Positions 1-7,787 of a stretch of 64,000 nucleotides of DNA are shown piece by piece. A model generated the notes under the pieces. It saw only the letters and a program-made list of their open reading frames with translations. It was not told the origin of the DNA and searched no databases. Origin of the DNA: Oscillospiraceae bacterium (GTDB lineage: Bacteria; Bacillota; Clostridia; Oscillospirales; Acutalibacteraceae); assembly GCA_031271865.1 (NCBI GenBank), contig JAISUW010000054.1:1-64000 (forward strand), given 5' to 3'. A program made the position numbers and the translations under genes. The number at the start of each line of letters is the position of its first letter. Within the stretch, counting starts at the first letter, position 1.

Positions 1-101
1 AGCTTGTCAAGAATTTTTCCGAAAAAATGCAAAATTTGTCGAAACTACCAATACAGCACGCAATTGGTTCGGAATATTTTGGGAAAGTTGAATAAAAAAT
101 G

Positions 102-119
102 TGCGGGCGTTTGCCCGCA
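102..119. terminator. Hairpin near the left edge
   Basis: A 7-bp perfect stem (TGCGGGC/GCCCGCA) with a 4-nt loop. The A-rich tract lies on its left, so a T-tract follows the stem only on the minus strand. It could end leftward transcription, but no leftward gene is visible to its right, so its role is unclear. Confidence 0.4.
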
Positions 120-214
120 GGGTGTACGGTACGAACCCTTACAATCTCCGTAAGTATGTAAGTTGCGGCTTTCGGCGTTTGCGAGCCGGACAAAGGCAAA
201 AAACCAAAAATAAC

Positions 215-243
215 TTGACAAAGCGTTACAAAAGTGGTAAAAT
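215..243 (+). promoter_or_regulatory. Sigma-A promoter of the remA-gmk-rpoZ-priA run
   Basis: TTGACA and TAAAAT are separated by exactly 17 nt, ending about 38 nt before the remA start. This is the only strong promoter seen before the first rightward gene cluster. Confidence 0.8.
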
Positions 244-280
244 AATATATGCTGATTTTGGGGGATAAGGGGATGCAGCC

Positions 281-547
281 GTGCAATTCGCCAACGTAGG
301 TTTTGGGAATCTCGTCAGCGTTTCGCGTATCCTCGCCATTTTGGATGTGGAGAGTCAGCCGGTGAAGCGCTTGGGGCAGGAGGCTAAAGCGGCGGGTTTG
401 CTCATAGATGCTACGCAAGGCCGCCGCACCAAGAGTGTCTTGCTTCTGGACAGCGGGCACGTTGTCTGGAGTTACCTTGTTCCCGAAACGCTTGCCAAGC
501 ACTTGGGTTTTGATTCCACGAAAGAGGATGAGGGAGAGAAGCGTTGA
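281..547 (+). CDS. remA: RemA/DUF370 family DNA-binding regulator
   Basis: An 88-residue protein of the RemA (YlzA, DUF370) family. In Bacillus subtilis RemA binds DNA as a multimeric ring and activates biofilm-matrix and osmoprotection genes. Family marks seen here are the opening run NVGFGNLVSVSRILAI, the DATQGRRTKSVLLLDSGHVV core and the full family length of about 85-90 residues. The start is GTG with a purine-rich ribosome binding site (GGGGGATAAGGGG) about 10 nt upstream. Its stop overlaps the TTG start of gmk, so the two are translationally coupled. The remA-gmk-rpoZ-priA order is standard in Firmicutes. The local regulon cannot be inferred from the window. Confidence 0.92.
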   Translation: MQFANVGFGNLVSVSRILAILDVESQPVKRLGQEAKAAGLLIDATQGRRTKSVLLLDSGHVVWSYLVPETLAKHLGFDSTKEDEGEKR

Positions 548-1164
548 CCGATAACAGCAAAGGCTTGCTCGTCATCCTGTCCGGCCCCTCAGGTTCCGGC
601 AAAGACACTGTGATTACCCACGCGCTGGAAGAGATGAACGGCGTGAAACTCTCCGTCAGTCTGACAACGCGCCCCCCACGCCCTTGGGAGAAAGAGGGGG
701 AGGACTACTACTTCTGTACGAGGGAGCAGTTTCAGGACAAGATTGCCGCCGGGGATGTACTGGAGTATGCGGAATACAACGGCAACTTCTATGGCACACC
801 GAGAGAACCCGTCGAGGAATGGGTCAAAGCCGGCAACACCATGATTCTGAACATTGAGGTCATCGGTGCGGAGAAAGTCCGTGCACGCTGCCCCGAAGCC
901 GTGAGTGTGTTCCTCGTGCCGCCCTCCATGAAAGTCCTGGAGGAACGTCTCCGTGCGCGGGATACCGGAGAGAACCCGGAAGTCATTGCCGGACGTTTGA
1001 AAATTGCCGAGCGGGAATTGGGATGCGCCGGGCAGTACGACTATATCATTTGTAACGACGACTTAAAAGAGGCTGTCAAGAATCTGAAAGCCATCATCCA
1101 CGCCGAGCATCGGCGCACCAAACGCCAAATCGGATTTGTCAGAGAGGTATTGAAGAAATGCTGA
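544..1164 (+). CDS. gmk: Guanylate kinase
   Basis: Phosphorylates GMP to GDP with ATP, a step of guanine nucleotide synthesis and salvage. The P-loop GPSGSGKD is at residues 14-21 and the GMP-binding TTRPPR segment near residue 41, followed by the family's EGEDYYF stretch. At 206 residues it is full length. The start is TTG within the overlap TTGA shared with the remA stop; the remA end supplies a GGGAGAAG-type ribosome binding site. The 3' end overlaps rpoZ by 7 nt. Nothing is missing from the active site. Confidence 0.97.
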   Translation: MTDNSKGLLVILSGPSGSGKDTVITHALEEMNGVKLSVSLTTRPPRPWEKEGEDYYFCTREQFQDKIAAGDVLEYAEYNGNFYGTPREPVEEWVKAGNTMILNIEVIGAEKVRARCPEAVSVFLVPPSMKVLEERLRARDTGENPEVIAGRLKIAERELGCAGQYDYIICNDDLKEAVKNLKAIIHAEHRRTKRQIGFVREVLKKC

Positions 1165-1355
1165 ACGTAGACCTTCGCAACGTGAGCGGAAACTATACAT
1201 CCAAGTATTCCTTGGTGATAGCGATTGCCAAGCGTGCCCGTGAGCACGTGGAGCGCGCAGAGATTGAGAAGACACCGCTTACGGAGAAACCGGTCACAAC
1301 GGCAATTAATGAATTGATTGCCGGTAAGATAGCCGTGATGGAGAATGATGATTGA
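1158..1355 (+). CDS. rpoZ: RNA polymerase omega subunit
   Basis: A 65-residue omega subunit that helps assemble and stabilise the beta-prime subunit. The conserved segments are SKYSLVIAIAKRARE near residue 15 and KPVTTAINELIAGKI near residue 43. It starts inside the end of gmk (7-nt overlap) and so belongs to the same transcript. It ends 47 nt before priA; that gap holds a GC-containing hairpin (about 1357-1385, arms GCTGTCC/GGACAGC) without a T-tract. Confidence 0.95.
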   Translation: MLNVDLRNVSGNYTSKYSLVIAIAKRAREHVERAEIEKTPLTEKPVTTAINELIAGKIAVMENDD

Positions 1356-1402
1356 GGCTGTCCGCTTCGATGTGAGAGGGACAGCAAATACCGGAAGAAA
1401 CT

Positions 1403-3838
1403 ATGCAATTTGCCGCCGCAGCCCTTCAAGGCACCCTGTTTGCTTACGACAGGGTGTGTGACTATATCCTCCCGCCCCACTTGGAGGGAAAGGTTCAGCC
1501 GGGTTGCCGCATATCCGTGCCCTACGGTAAGAAAGAGGCGCGTCGGATAGCTTTCGTTTTATCTGTCAGCAACAGTTGCCCACAGGGGAATGCAGCTTCT
1601 TTGCTCTCTTTGGAAGACGGGGAACCGGTTTTGTCCGCTGAACAGACCGCATTAGGTCAGTATCTTGCGGAAACGTGCTTCTGTACGGTTTATGATATGT
1701 TGGATGCTATGCTCCCGGCGGCAATGAAGCTGAAGCCGCAAATCGTCTGGCAGATTCTCCCGCCGGAGGACGCGGCTCCGGAGACTTTTCTTCTGCCGGA
1801 GGAGAGAGTCATCCTCGAAGCCTTGCGCCGCACCCGCAGCGGTTTTGCAGAAGAAGCGGTTTTATTAAAGCGCGTCAACCGGCCAAACGGGCAGGCAGTT
1901 TTGGGAATGTTGGAAGAGAAAGGCTTTGTTTGCCGCCAAAACGCCGTGCGCCCGGCAGCAAAAGGGCGGGAGCGGGAAGCGCAGGAGGAAGCAGTGCTTC
2001 ATATTGCCCTCTCCGCTGATCGGTTGGAGGACACTGTTTTCACACCAAAGCAGCAAGCCGCTTTGGAAGTCATCCGCAGCGACGGGGCAGCAACCGCACA
2101 GGAAATCTGCACGTTAGCAGGGGTCAGTATGGCTATTGTCAAAAGCTTGCTGCAAAAGGGAATTCTGGAAGCCGTACCGCGTTGTGTGCCTGCCAAGGCG
2201 GTCACTATGGAGGCGGAGAGCTTATCTCCCGCACAGCTTGCTGTTTATACCGCCATCTTGGAAAAAATGAGGGAAGCGCGCCCGAAACCTGTCCTGCTCT
2301 ATGGTGTGACCGGCAGCGGAAAAACACGCATATATACCGCCCTCGCCGCCGAGGTGTTGAAAGCGGGAAAGTCCGTGCTGATTCTTGTGCCGGAGATTAT
2401 CCTCACGCCGCAGACAGCCGGCGCTTTCACCGACCGCTTCGGTGCCGGGACGGAGGTCTTTCACAGCGGGCTTTCCATGGCCAAACGCCGCGATGCTTGG
2501 GAGCGCGTCCGCTGCGGAGAGAGCAAGGTAGTGGTCGGGACACGCAGCGCGGTGTTTGCTCCCTTGCAGGACATCGGTCTGATTGTCATGGACGAGGAGC
2601 ATGACCCCTCCTACAAATCCGGCAACCCGCCCCGCTACCACGCCCGCGACGCGGCACGATTCCGCGCCGCAAAGCACGGCGCACTCCTGCTGATGGCCTC
2701 CGCGACACCTTCGGTAGAAAGCTATGCCAAGGCGGAGAAAGGAATCTACACACTCCTCTCTCTGACAGAGCGCTATGGCGGCATCCCGCTGCCGCAGGCG
2801 GAAACGGTGGATATGCTCGCCGCACCGCTTTCCTCTGCGCCCATGTTCTCTGTGCGGCTCTTGGAAGCCCTGCAGGAAACTGTCCAAAGCGGAAAGCAAG
2901 CCATGTTACTTCTCAACCGGCGCGGTTACAGAACCTTTGTGCAATGCCCCTCCTGCAGGGAAGCGCTGACCTGCCCGCGCTGTTCGATCTCTCTGACCTA
3001 CCACCTCGCGGAGAACCGTCTCCGCTGCCATCTTTGCGGCTATAGCAGGGACATGGACAGGGAGTGTCCGCTCTGCGGAAAGCCCGGTCTGCGCCTCTCC
3101 GGGGCGGGGACACAGTCGGCGGAGGAAGAGTTGCGCCGCCTGCTGCCCGCAGCCCGCATCGGTCGCTTGGATGCGGACGCCGCCGGCAAGAGCGGCTGCA
3201 GGGAGGAGCTGTTGGCTGCTTTCCGGAAGAGAGATATAGATATCCTCATCGGAACACAGATGATAGCCAAAGGTTTGGATTTCCCTGCTGTGGCACTCGT
3301 CGGTGTACTCAATGCCGACCAATCCCTCTTTCACGATGACTTCCGTTCCGGTGAGCGAATGTTCTCTCTCTTGGCGCAGGTCGCCGGCCGTGCCGGCAGG
3401 GCAGGGGAGCAGGGCTATGCCATTATCCAGACCAACAACCCCTACAATGAGATTCTCCGTATGGCTGCCCGACAGGACTATCCCGCGTTCTTCCAAACGG
3501 AGATTGAAATTCGCAAATTGCTGACCTATCCGCCGTATTGTTCTCTCTGCACGCTCTCGGTTTGCAGTAATGATGATTCCAAAGCGGACGGTGCTATCCG
3601 GTTTCTTCTCCTCAAGCTCAAGGAACTGCTGAAAACAGAAAGCTATGCTGCGCAGAAAGTAATGATATTGGGTCCGGCTCCCGCTTCTATCCCGAAGCAA
3701 GGCGGGAAATTCTACAAGCAGCTTGTCCTAAAATGCCGCACAGGAAAAGTCTTTACGGCTATGCTGCGGGAATTGCTTGCAGCCTTTTACGCCAATGCAG
3801 CTTTTCGGCAAGTCACAGCCTTTGCGGACATAGAATAA
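1403..3838 (+). CDS. priA: Primosomal protein N' (replication restart helicase)
   Basis: PriA recognises stalled forks and reloads the replicative helicase. The 811-residue protein shows the full layout: an N-terminal DNA-binding part, a superfamily 2 helicase with Walker A GVTGSGKT near residue 300 and a DEEHD Walker B box, then a zinc-binding block with paired cysteines (CPSCREALTCPRC, CHLCG, CPLCG), then helicase domain 2 with QVAGRAGRAG. The ATG start has a GGAAG ribosome binding site. Downstream, def begins after about 90 nt that contain two palindromes. Confidence 0.96.
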   Translation: MQFAAAALQGTLFAYDRVCDYILPPHLEGKVQPGCRISVPYGKKEARRIAFVLSVSNSCPQGNAASLLSLEDGEPVLSAEQTALGQYLAETCFCTVYDMLDAMLPAAMKLKPQIVWQILPPEDAAPETFLLPEERVILEALRRTRSGFAEEAVLLKRVNRPNGQAVLGMLEEKGFVCRQNAVRPAAKGREREAQEEAVLHIALSADRLEDTVFTPKQQAALEVIRSDGAATAQEICTLAGVSMAIVKSLLQKGILEAVPRCVPAKAVTMEAESLSPAQLAVYTAILEKMREARPKPVLLYGVTGSGKTRIYTALAAEVLKAGKSVLILVPEIILTPQTAGAFTDRFGAGTEVFHSGLSMAKRRDAWERVRCGESKVVVGTRSAVFAPLQDIGLIVMDEEHDPSYKSGNPPRYHARDAARFRAAKHGALLLMASATPSVESYAKAEKGIYTLLSLTERYGGIPLPQAETVDMLAAPLSSAPMFSVRLLEALQETVQSGKQAMLLLNRRGYRTFVQCPSCREALTCPRCSISLTYHLAENRLRCHLCGYSRDMDRECPLCGKPGLRLSGAGTQSAEEELRRLLPAARIGRLDADAAGKSGCREELLAAFRKRDIDILIGTQMIAKGLDFPAVALVGVLNADQSLFHDDFRSGERMFSLLAQVAGRAGRAGEQGYAIIQTNNPYNEILRMAARQDYPAFFQTEIEIRKLLTYPPYCSLCTLSVCSNDDSKADGAIRFLLLKLKELLKTESYAAQKVMILGPAPASIPKQGGKFYKQLVLKCRTGKVFTAMLRELLAAFYANAAFRQVTAFADIE

Positions 3839-3865
3839 AACCCTTGGTATCCCCCGCACCCTCCC

Positions 3866-3895
3866 GCAAATTTGCACATACTATAACAATAGTAT
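3866..3895. repeat. Two adjacent palindromes between priA and def
   Basis: GCAAATTTGC (3866-3875) is a perfect 10-bp palindrome. Three bases later ATACTAT-AACA-ATAGTAT (3878-3895) is a perfect 7-bp inverted repeat with a 4-nt loop. They could form an operator or a small RNA hairpin ahead of def; no function can be assigned. Confidence 0.45.
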
Positions 3896-3927
3896 CCCAT
3901 CCAAGTAACATAAAGGAAGGCATCCCA

Positions 3928-4386
3928 ATGGCAATCCGAAACATCTTAGACGGCGAGGACTCCATTCTCTACAAAAAAAGCAGACCCGTGGAACTGTTCG
4001 ATGCACGGTTGGGGATTCTGCTTGACGATATGACCGAGACCATGCGCAAAGCAGAAGGCGTGGGCTTGGCAGCCGTGCAGGTCGGCATTCTGCGCCGCTG
4101 TTGCGTGATAGATACCGGCAGAGGCGTTGTGGAACTCATCAATCCGGAAATCGTGCGCGAGTCCGGCAAGCAGGAGGAACAGGAAGGCTGCCTCTCTTTC
4201 CCCGGGGAGTACGGTGTCACCCGCCGCCCTGCAAAAGTTACCATCCGTGCCCAAGACCGCTACGGCTCTTGGCGCATGCACCAAGGGGAAGGTCTGCTCG
4301 CCCGTGCGTTCTGCCACGAAATCGATCATATGAACGGCATTGTGTTCAAAGACCGCGTGCCGGGGCGGAAGATATATAGAAAATGA
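3928..4386 (+). CDS. def: Peptide deformylase
   Basis: Removes the N-formyl group from nascent proteins, an iron/zinc-dependent step. All three family motifs are present: GVGLAAVQ, EGCLS and HEIDH. The ORF track starts at 3733, inside priA. I chose the ATG at 3928 because it has a strong AAAGGAAGG ribosome binding site and gives the family N terminus (MAIRNILDGEDSILYKKSRP) and a normal length of 152 residues. It is paired with fmt, the enzyme that adds the formyl group to initiator tRNA. Confidence 0.95.
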   Translation: MAIRNILDGEDSILYKKSRPVELFDARLGILLDDMTETMRKAEGVGLAAVQVGILRRCCVIDTGRGVVELINPEIVRESGKQEEQEGCLSFPGEYGVTRRPAKVTIRAQDRYGSWRMHQGEGLLARAFCHEIDHMNGIVFKDRVPGRKIYRK

Positions 4387-4416
4387 AGCAATGCTTCGTA
4401 TATGGAGCAATGCTCC
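4385..4416. repeat. Tandem near-identical palindromes between def and fmt
   Basis: GAAGCAATGCTTC (4385-4397) and GGAGCAATGCTCC (4404-4416) are each perfect inverted repeats around a one-base centre. They share GAGCAATGCT-like cores and are offset by 19 bp. The first overlaps the def stop codon. Confidence 0.7.
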
Positions 4417-4452
4417 GTCTTCCCCTCGACACGTATCGGAAAGGATAGGCAA

Positions 4453-5334
4453 ATGCGCATCGTATTCATGGGGACACCGGCCTTTGCCGTAGCGAGCTTA
4501 GAGCGATTGGCAGCGGACGGGCATGAGATTCTTGCCGTTATCTGCCAACCGGACAAACCGGTAGGCAGGAAGAAGATTCTTACAGCGCCGGAAGTGAAGA
4601 CGGCGGCGCTTGCCATAGGTCTTCCTATAGTGCAACCGGCGTCACTGCGTGAAAATGCGGAGGTGTCAGCGTATTTGCAAAGGCTTTCGCCCGATTTGAT
4701 TGCGGTAGTCGCCTATGGAAAGCTTCTGCCGCTGGAAATTCTGGACTTGCCTGCTTATGGATGCGTAAATGTCCACGGATCTCTCCTGCCGAAGTATCGC
4801 GGGGCTGCACCGATACAGCGGGCGATCCTCAACGGCGAGACGGTCACCGGCGTTACGACGATGCTGCTCAATGCCGGTATGGACACAGGCGATATGCTTA
4901 TGCAGAGGGAGTATCGCATTCCATCGGACATGACGGCAGGGGAGCTGTTCGAGGTATTGGCACCCATCGGAGCGGATTTGCTGTCGGAAACGGTGACGGC
5001 TCTCCAAGACGGCACGCTTAACCCTATGCCGCAAGACGAGGCAGAGGCGACCTATGCACCGATGCTTTCCAAAGCGGATGCACCTCTGGATTTTTCTCGC
5101 CCGGCGCAGGCGTTACACAACCAAGTGCGCGGTTTGCAGCCTTGGCCGGGGGCGATAGCCGTTTTGGGAGGCAAGAATTGCAAAGTGATAAAAACGCGCA
5201 TAGCGGCAGATACTACGGATGGGGCACTGGTACTGCCCTGCGGCAATGGCACTTTTTTGGAAATAGGGACAATTCAGCCTGAAGGCAAAGCCCCCATGAG
5301 CGGGGCGGCATTCAAGAATGGGTATTTGCGATAG
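4453..5334 (+). CDS. fmt: Methionyl-tRNA formyltransferase
   Basis: Transfers a formyl group from 10-formyl-tetrahydrofolate to Met-tRNA(fMet). The 293-residue product has the Rossmann-type start MRIVFMGTPAFAV and the catalytic/folate region HGSLLPKYRGAAPIQ, followed by the C-terminal tRNA-binding domain (LSKADAPLDFSRPA). The ORF track begins at 4402, but the family N terminus and the GGAAAGGATAGG ribosome binding site support ATG 4453. It follows def, the usual pairing, with the tandem palindromes in between. Confidence 0.96.
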   Translation: MRIVFMGTPAFAVASLERLAADGHEILAVICQPDKPVGRKKILTAPEVKTAALAIGLPIVQPASLRENAEVSAYLQRLSPDLIAVVAYGKLLPLEILDLPAYGCVNVHGSLLPKYRGAAPIQRAILNGETVTGVTTMLLNAGMDTGDMLMQREYRIPSDMTAGELFEVLAPIGADLLSETVTALQDGTLNPMPQDEAEATYAPMLSKADAPLDFSRPAQALHNQVRGLQPWPGAIAVLGGKNCKVIKTRIAADTTDGALVLPCGNGTFLEIGTIQPEGKAPMSGAAFKNGYLR

Positions 5335-5358
5335 ATTCAAAGAGGGAGGTCATTTCCT

Positions 5359-6063
5359 GTGGGTTTCGGAAACTACTATATGCCGATGTTTGACATATAC
5401 TTCCTGCTCTTTTGTCTTCCGGCAATGATAGCGGCGGCGGCCTGCCAGATATGGGTCAAGTCTGCGTACCGCAAGCAATCTTTGGTACGCAACTTCCGCG
5501 GCATGACGGGAGCGCAGGCGGCAGCAGCCGTCCTGCGGCACTATGGGGTCAGCAATGTACAAATCCGCCCGATAGCGGGTTCCCTGACCGACCACTTTGA
5601 CCCAAGGGACAACACCATCAACCTCTCTCAAGGGGTATACGGCTCCGCCTCCGTGGCGGCGGTCGGCATTGCCTGCCACGAAGCGGGGCATGCCGCCCAA
5701 CACGCCGCCGGCTATATCCCCATCAAAATCCGCAACGCCATACTGCCGGTCAGCAATATCGGCTCTTTGGCAGGAGTGCCGTTGGCGATTCTCGGTTTTA
5801 TCATGGGCTTCCAACCGCTTGTGACCATCGGGCTGATACTGTTTGCCATGGTCGCTGTGTTTCAGCTGGTGACACTGCCTGTGGAGTTCAACGCCTCCCG
5901 CCGAGCCATGCGTGTGATAGAAGAGGACGGCTTGCTGGAGGGGGAAGAGGCGCAAGGCGCAAGGAAAGTTCTTACCGCCGCTGCCATGACCTATGTAGCG
6001 GCTCTGGCGGTGTCCATAGCCAACCTCCTGCGCCTGCTCGTGCGGATGCACCGCAGAAGTTAG
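5359..6063 (+). CDS. Membrane zinc metallopeptidase (YugP-like)
   Basis: A 234-residue neutral zinc peptidase of the YugP/Zn_peptidase_2 family. The HEAGH zinc motif sits near residue 112, directly before AAQHAAGYIPIKIRNAILP, which is typical of this family. There is a hydrophobic N-terminal segment and two more in the C-terminal half, with the peptidase core at the membrane. The GTG start has a GGGAGGT ribosome binding site. Its position behind fmt is common in Clostridia; the natural substrate of the family is unknown to me. A terminator follows. Confidence 0.85.
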   Translation: MGFGNYYMPMFDIYFLLFCLPAMIAAAACQIWVKSAYRKQSLVRNFRGMTGAQAAAAVLRHYGVSNVQIRPIAGSLTDHFDPRDNTINLSQGVYGSASVAAVGIACHEAGHAAQHAAGYIPIKIRNAILPVSNIGSLAGVPLAILGFIMGFQPLVTIGLILFAMVAVFQLVTLPVEFNASRRAMRVIEEDGLLEGEEAQGARKVLTAAAMTYVAALAVSIANLLRLLVRMHRRS

Positions 6064-6071
6064 GGATATAC

Positions 6072-6098
6072 AAGGGATGGTGACCATCCCTTTTGTTA
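6072..6098 (+). terminator. Intrinsic terminator after the zinc peptidase gene
   Basis: AAGGGATGG-TGA-CCATCCCTT followed by TTGTTATT. This 9-bp stem ends the first gene cluster. Confidence 0.8.
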
Positions 6099-6198
6099 TT
6101 CACAAAAGATTTTCAATTAGTTCACCAATGAACTGTTTGGATAGAGTATAATTTATTTAGAAGAATAGACAAATGAAATACTGAAGGGAGATGCCGTT

Positions 6199-7743
6199 AT
6201 GGGCAAGCAAACCGTTCTGATTACCGGCGGGTGCGGGAATATGGGATGGTACACATTCCAAGAGCTATATAAAAGGAAAGACAAATTCCGGATTGTGCTG
6301 TTTGACTTATTCTCCAAGAACAACGTCCAAAAAGCCCTCAAGTACATAGGCGACCCGGCCGTTCGGTTTATCTGGGGTGACCTGACGAAGTATGACGATG
6401 TGTTGGAGGCCGTTACAGGTGCGGATTATGTGCTGCACTTAGGGGGCATGGTTTCACCGAAAGCGGACTACTTCCCGAAAGCATGCTTATACACCAATAC
6501 CAAAGCCGCCGAGAATATCATCCGCGCCATAAAAGCCCAACCGGATCCGGATGCCATCAAGACCTGCTATATCGGTACGGTAGCACAGACCGGGGAGCGG
6601 GATGCACCCATCCATTGGGGACGGACAGGCGATCCCATTAAAATCAGCGTCTATGACCACTATGCACTCAGCAAAACGGTCGCGGAGCGGATTTTTGCCG
6701 AGAGCGGCTTGAAGTACTGGGTAAGCCTGCGCCAAAGCGGTGTCCTCTACCCGGAGATTATCAAGAACTACGACCCCATCATCTTCCATGTGCCCATCAA
6801 CGGCGTCTTCGAGTGGGCGACGGTGGAGGACAGCGGACGTTTGTTGGCAAATCTGTGCAGCACCGATTTGCCGGATCACTTCTGGCGGAGTTTCTACAAT
6901 ATCGGCTCCGGGTCGGACTACCGTATCACAAACTATGAATTTGAGGAATTGCTGCTGACTGCCATAGGTCTGCCTGCCCCGAATAAGGTCTTTGATGCCA
7001 ACTGGTTTACGCTTAGGAACTTCCATGGGCAGTTCTATGCCGACTCCGATGTGCTGGAGAGCTATCTGCACTTCCGTGCGAACAAACCCATCGCGCAGTA
7101 TTTCAGCGAAGTAGCGGGGCGGCTGCCGGGGTATTATAAGCTCGGAAAGGCGGCACCCGGCGCAGCCATCAAACTCATGGGCATGAAGCGGCTGACCACC
7201 CAAGCCATCTGGGGTACCATGAATTGGATTGCTTCCGGGAACCGCGACCGTATCACAGCGTACTTTGGAAACAAAGAAGCCTGGGAGCGCATCGGCTCTT
7301 GGGAGGACTTTAAAATCTGGCGGCCTTCCGGCTTTGAGCGCGAGACTTCCTATGGGCATCACTATAAGCTCGACCACGGCTACCCGGAGGAGAAAGAACT
7401 GCAAGCGCTTACAACAGAAGAGCTGCAGGCGGCGGCAGCTTTCCGCGGCGGGGCGCTTCTCAGCGAGAAGTATGACGGCGACCCCTACAAACCGTTGCGA
7501 TGGAAGTCTGCGCAGGGGCACGAGTTTGAGATGACGCCGAACCTGGTGCTCAAAGGCGGTCATTGGTGTCCGCAGGAGTTGCCATGGAACCCCGAGGTAC
7601 CGGACAAGTTCCTTTGGGACTATGCAGCCGAGGCGGAACGAAATCCGTTCTTCGCGCAGGTCTGGTATCCCCTGCACACCCCGGAGGAGAATGAAGTCTA
7701 TACCGAGCGCATCTTCCGCGGCTTCAAGGGCTTTGAGGGCTGA
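6199..7743 (+). CDS. NAD(P)-dependent epimerase/dehydratase, extended SDR
   Basis: A 514-residue extended short-chain dehydrogenase/reductase. The dinucleotide-binding motif GGCGNMG is at residues 9-15 and the catalytic Tyr-x3-Lys is within YDHYALSK near residue 155. The SDR core fills roughly the first 320 residues. The remaining ~190 residues form an extra C-terminal part rich in Trp and aromatics (for example GGHWCPQELPWNPE) that I do not recognise. ATG 6199 has an AAGGGAG ribosome binding site. A TATAAT at 6147-6152 is a likely -10 without a good -35. Substrate unknown; sugar or steroid-type substrates are both possible. Confidence 0.85.
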   Translation: MGKQTVLITGGCGNMGWYTFQELYKRKDKFRIVLFDLFSKNNVQKALKYIGDPAVRFIWGDLTKYDDVLEAVTGADYVLHLGGMVSPKADYFPKACLYTNTKAAENIIRAIKAQPDPDAIKTCYIGTVAQTGERDAPIHWGRTGDPIKISVYDHYALSKTVAERIFAESGLKYWVSLRQSGVLYPEIIKNYDPIIFHVPINGVFEWATVEDSGRLLANLCSTDLPDHFWRSFYNIGSGSDYRITNYEFEELLLTAIGLPAPNKVFDANWFTLRNFHGQFYADSDVLESYLHFRANKPIAQYFSEVAGRLPGYYKLGKAAPGAAIKLMGMKRLTTQAIWGTMNWIASGNRDRITAYFGNKEAWERIGSWEDFKIWRPSGFERETSYGHHYKLDHGYPEEKELQALTTEELQAAAAFRGGALLSEKYDGDPYKPLRWKSAQGHEFEMTPNLVLKGGHWCPQELPWNPEVPDKFLWDYAAEAERNPFFAQVWYPLHTPEENEVYTERIFRGFKGFEG

Positions 7744-7755
7744 ATCTGCTTGAAT

Positions 7756-7781
7756 CAGCGAGGGGCGAAAGCCCCTCGCTG
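7756..7781. terminator. Shared hairpin between convergent SDR and ispG genes
   Basis: CAGCGAGGGGC-GAAA-GCCCCTCGCTG, a perfect 11-bp stem with a GAAA tetraloop between two converging genes. There is no strong T-tract on either side, so it may act as a transcript end or barrier for both. Confidence 0.65.
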
Positions 7782-7787
7782 TCTGTA

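Noticed and set aside
3733-3927. N-terminal extension of peptide deformylase in the ORF track
   Set aside because: It lies within priA, has no ribosome binding site and is not part of the family; ATG 3928 is far better.
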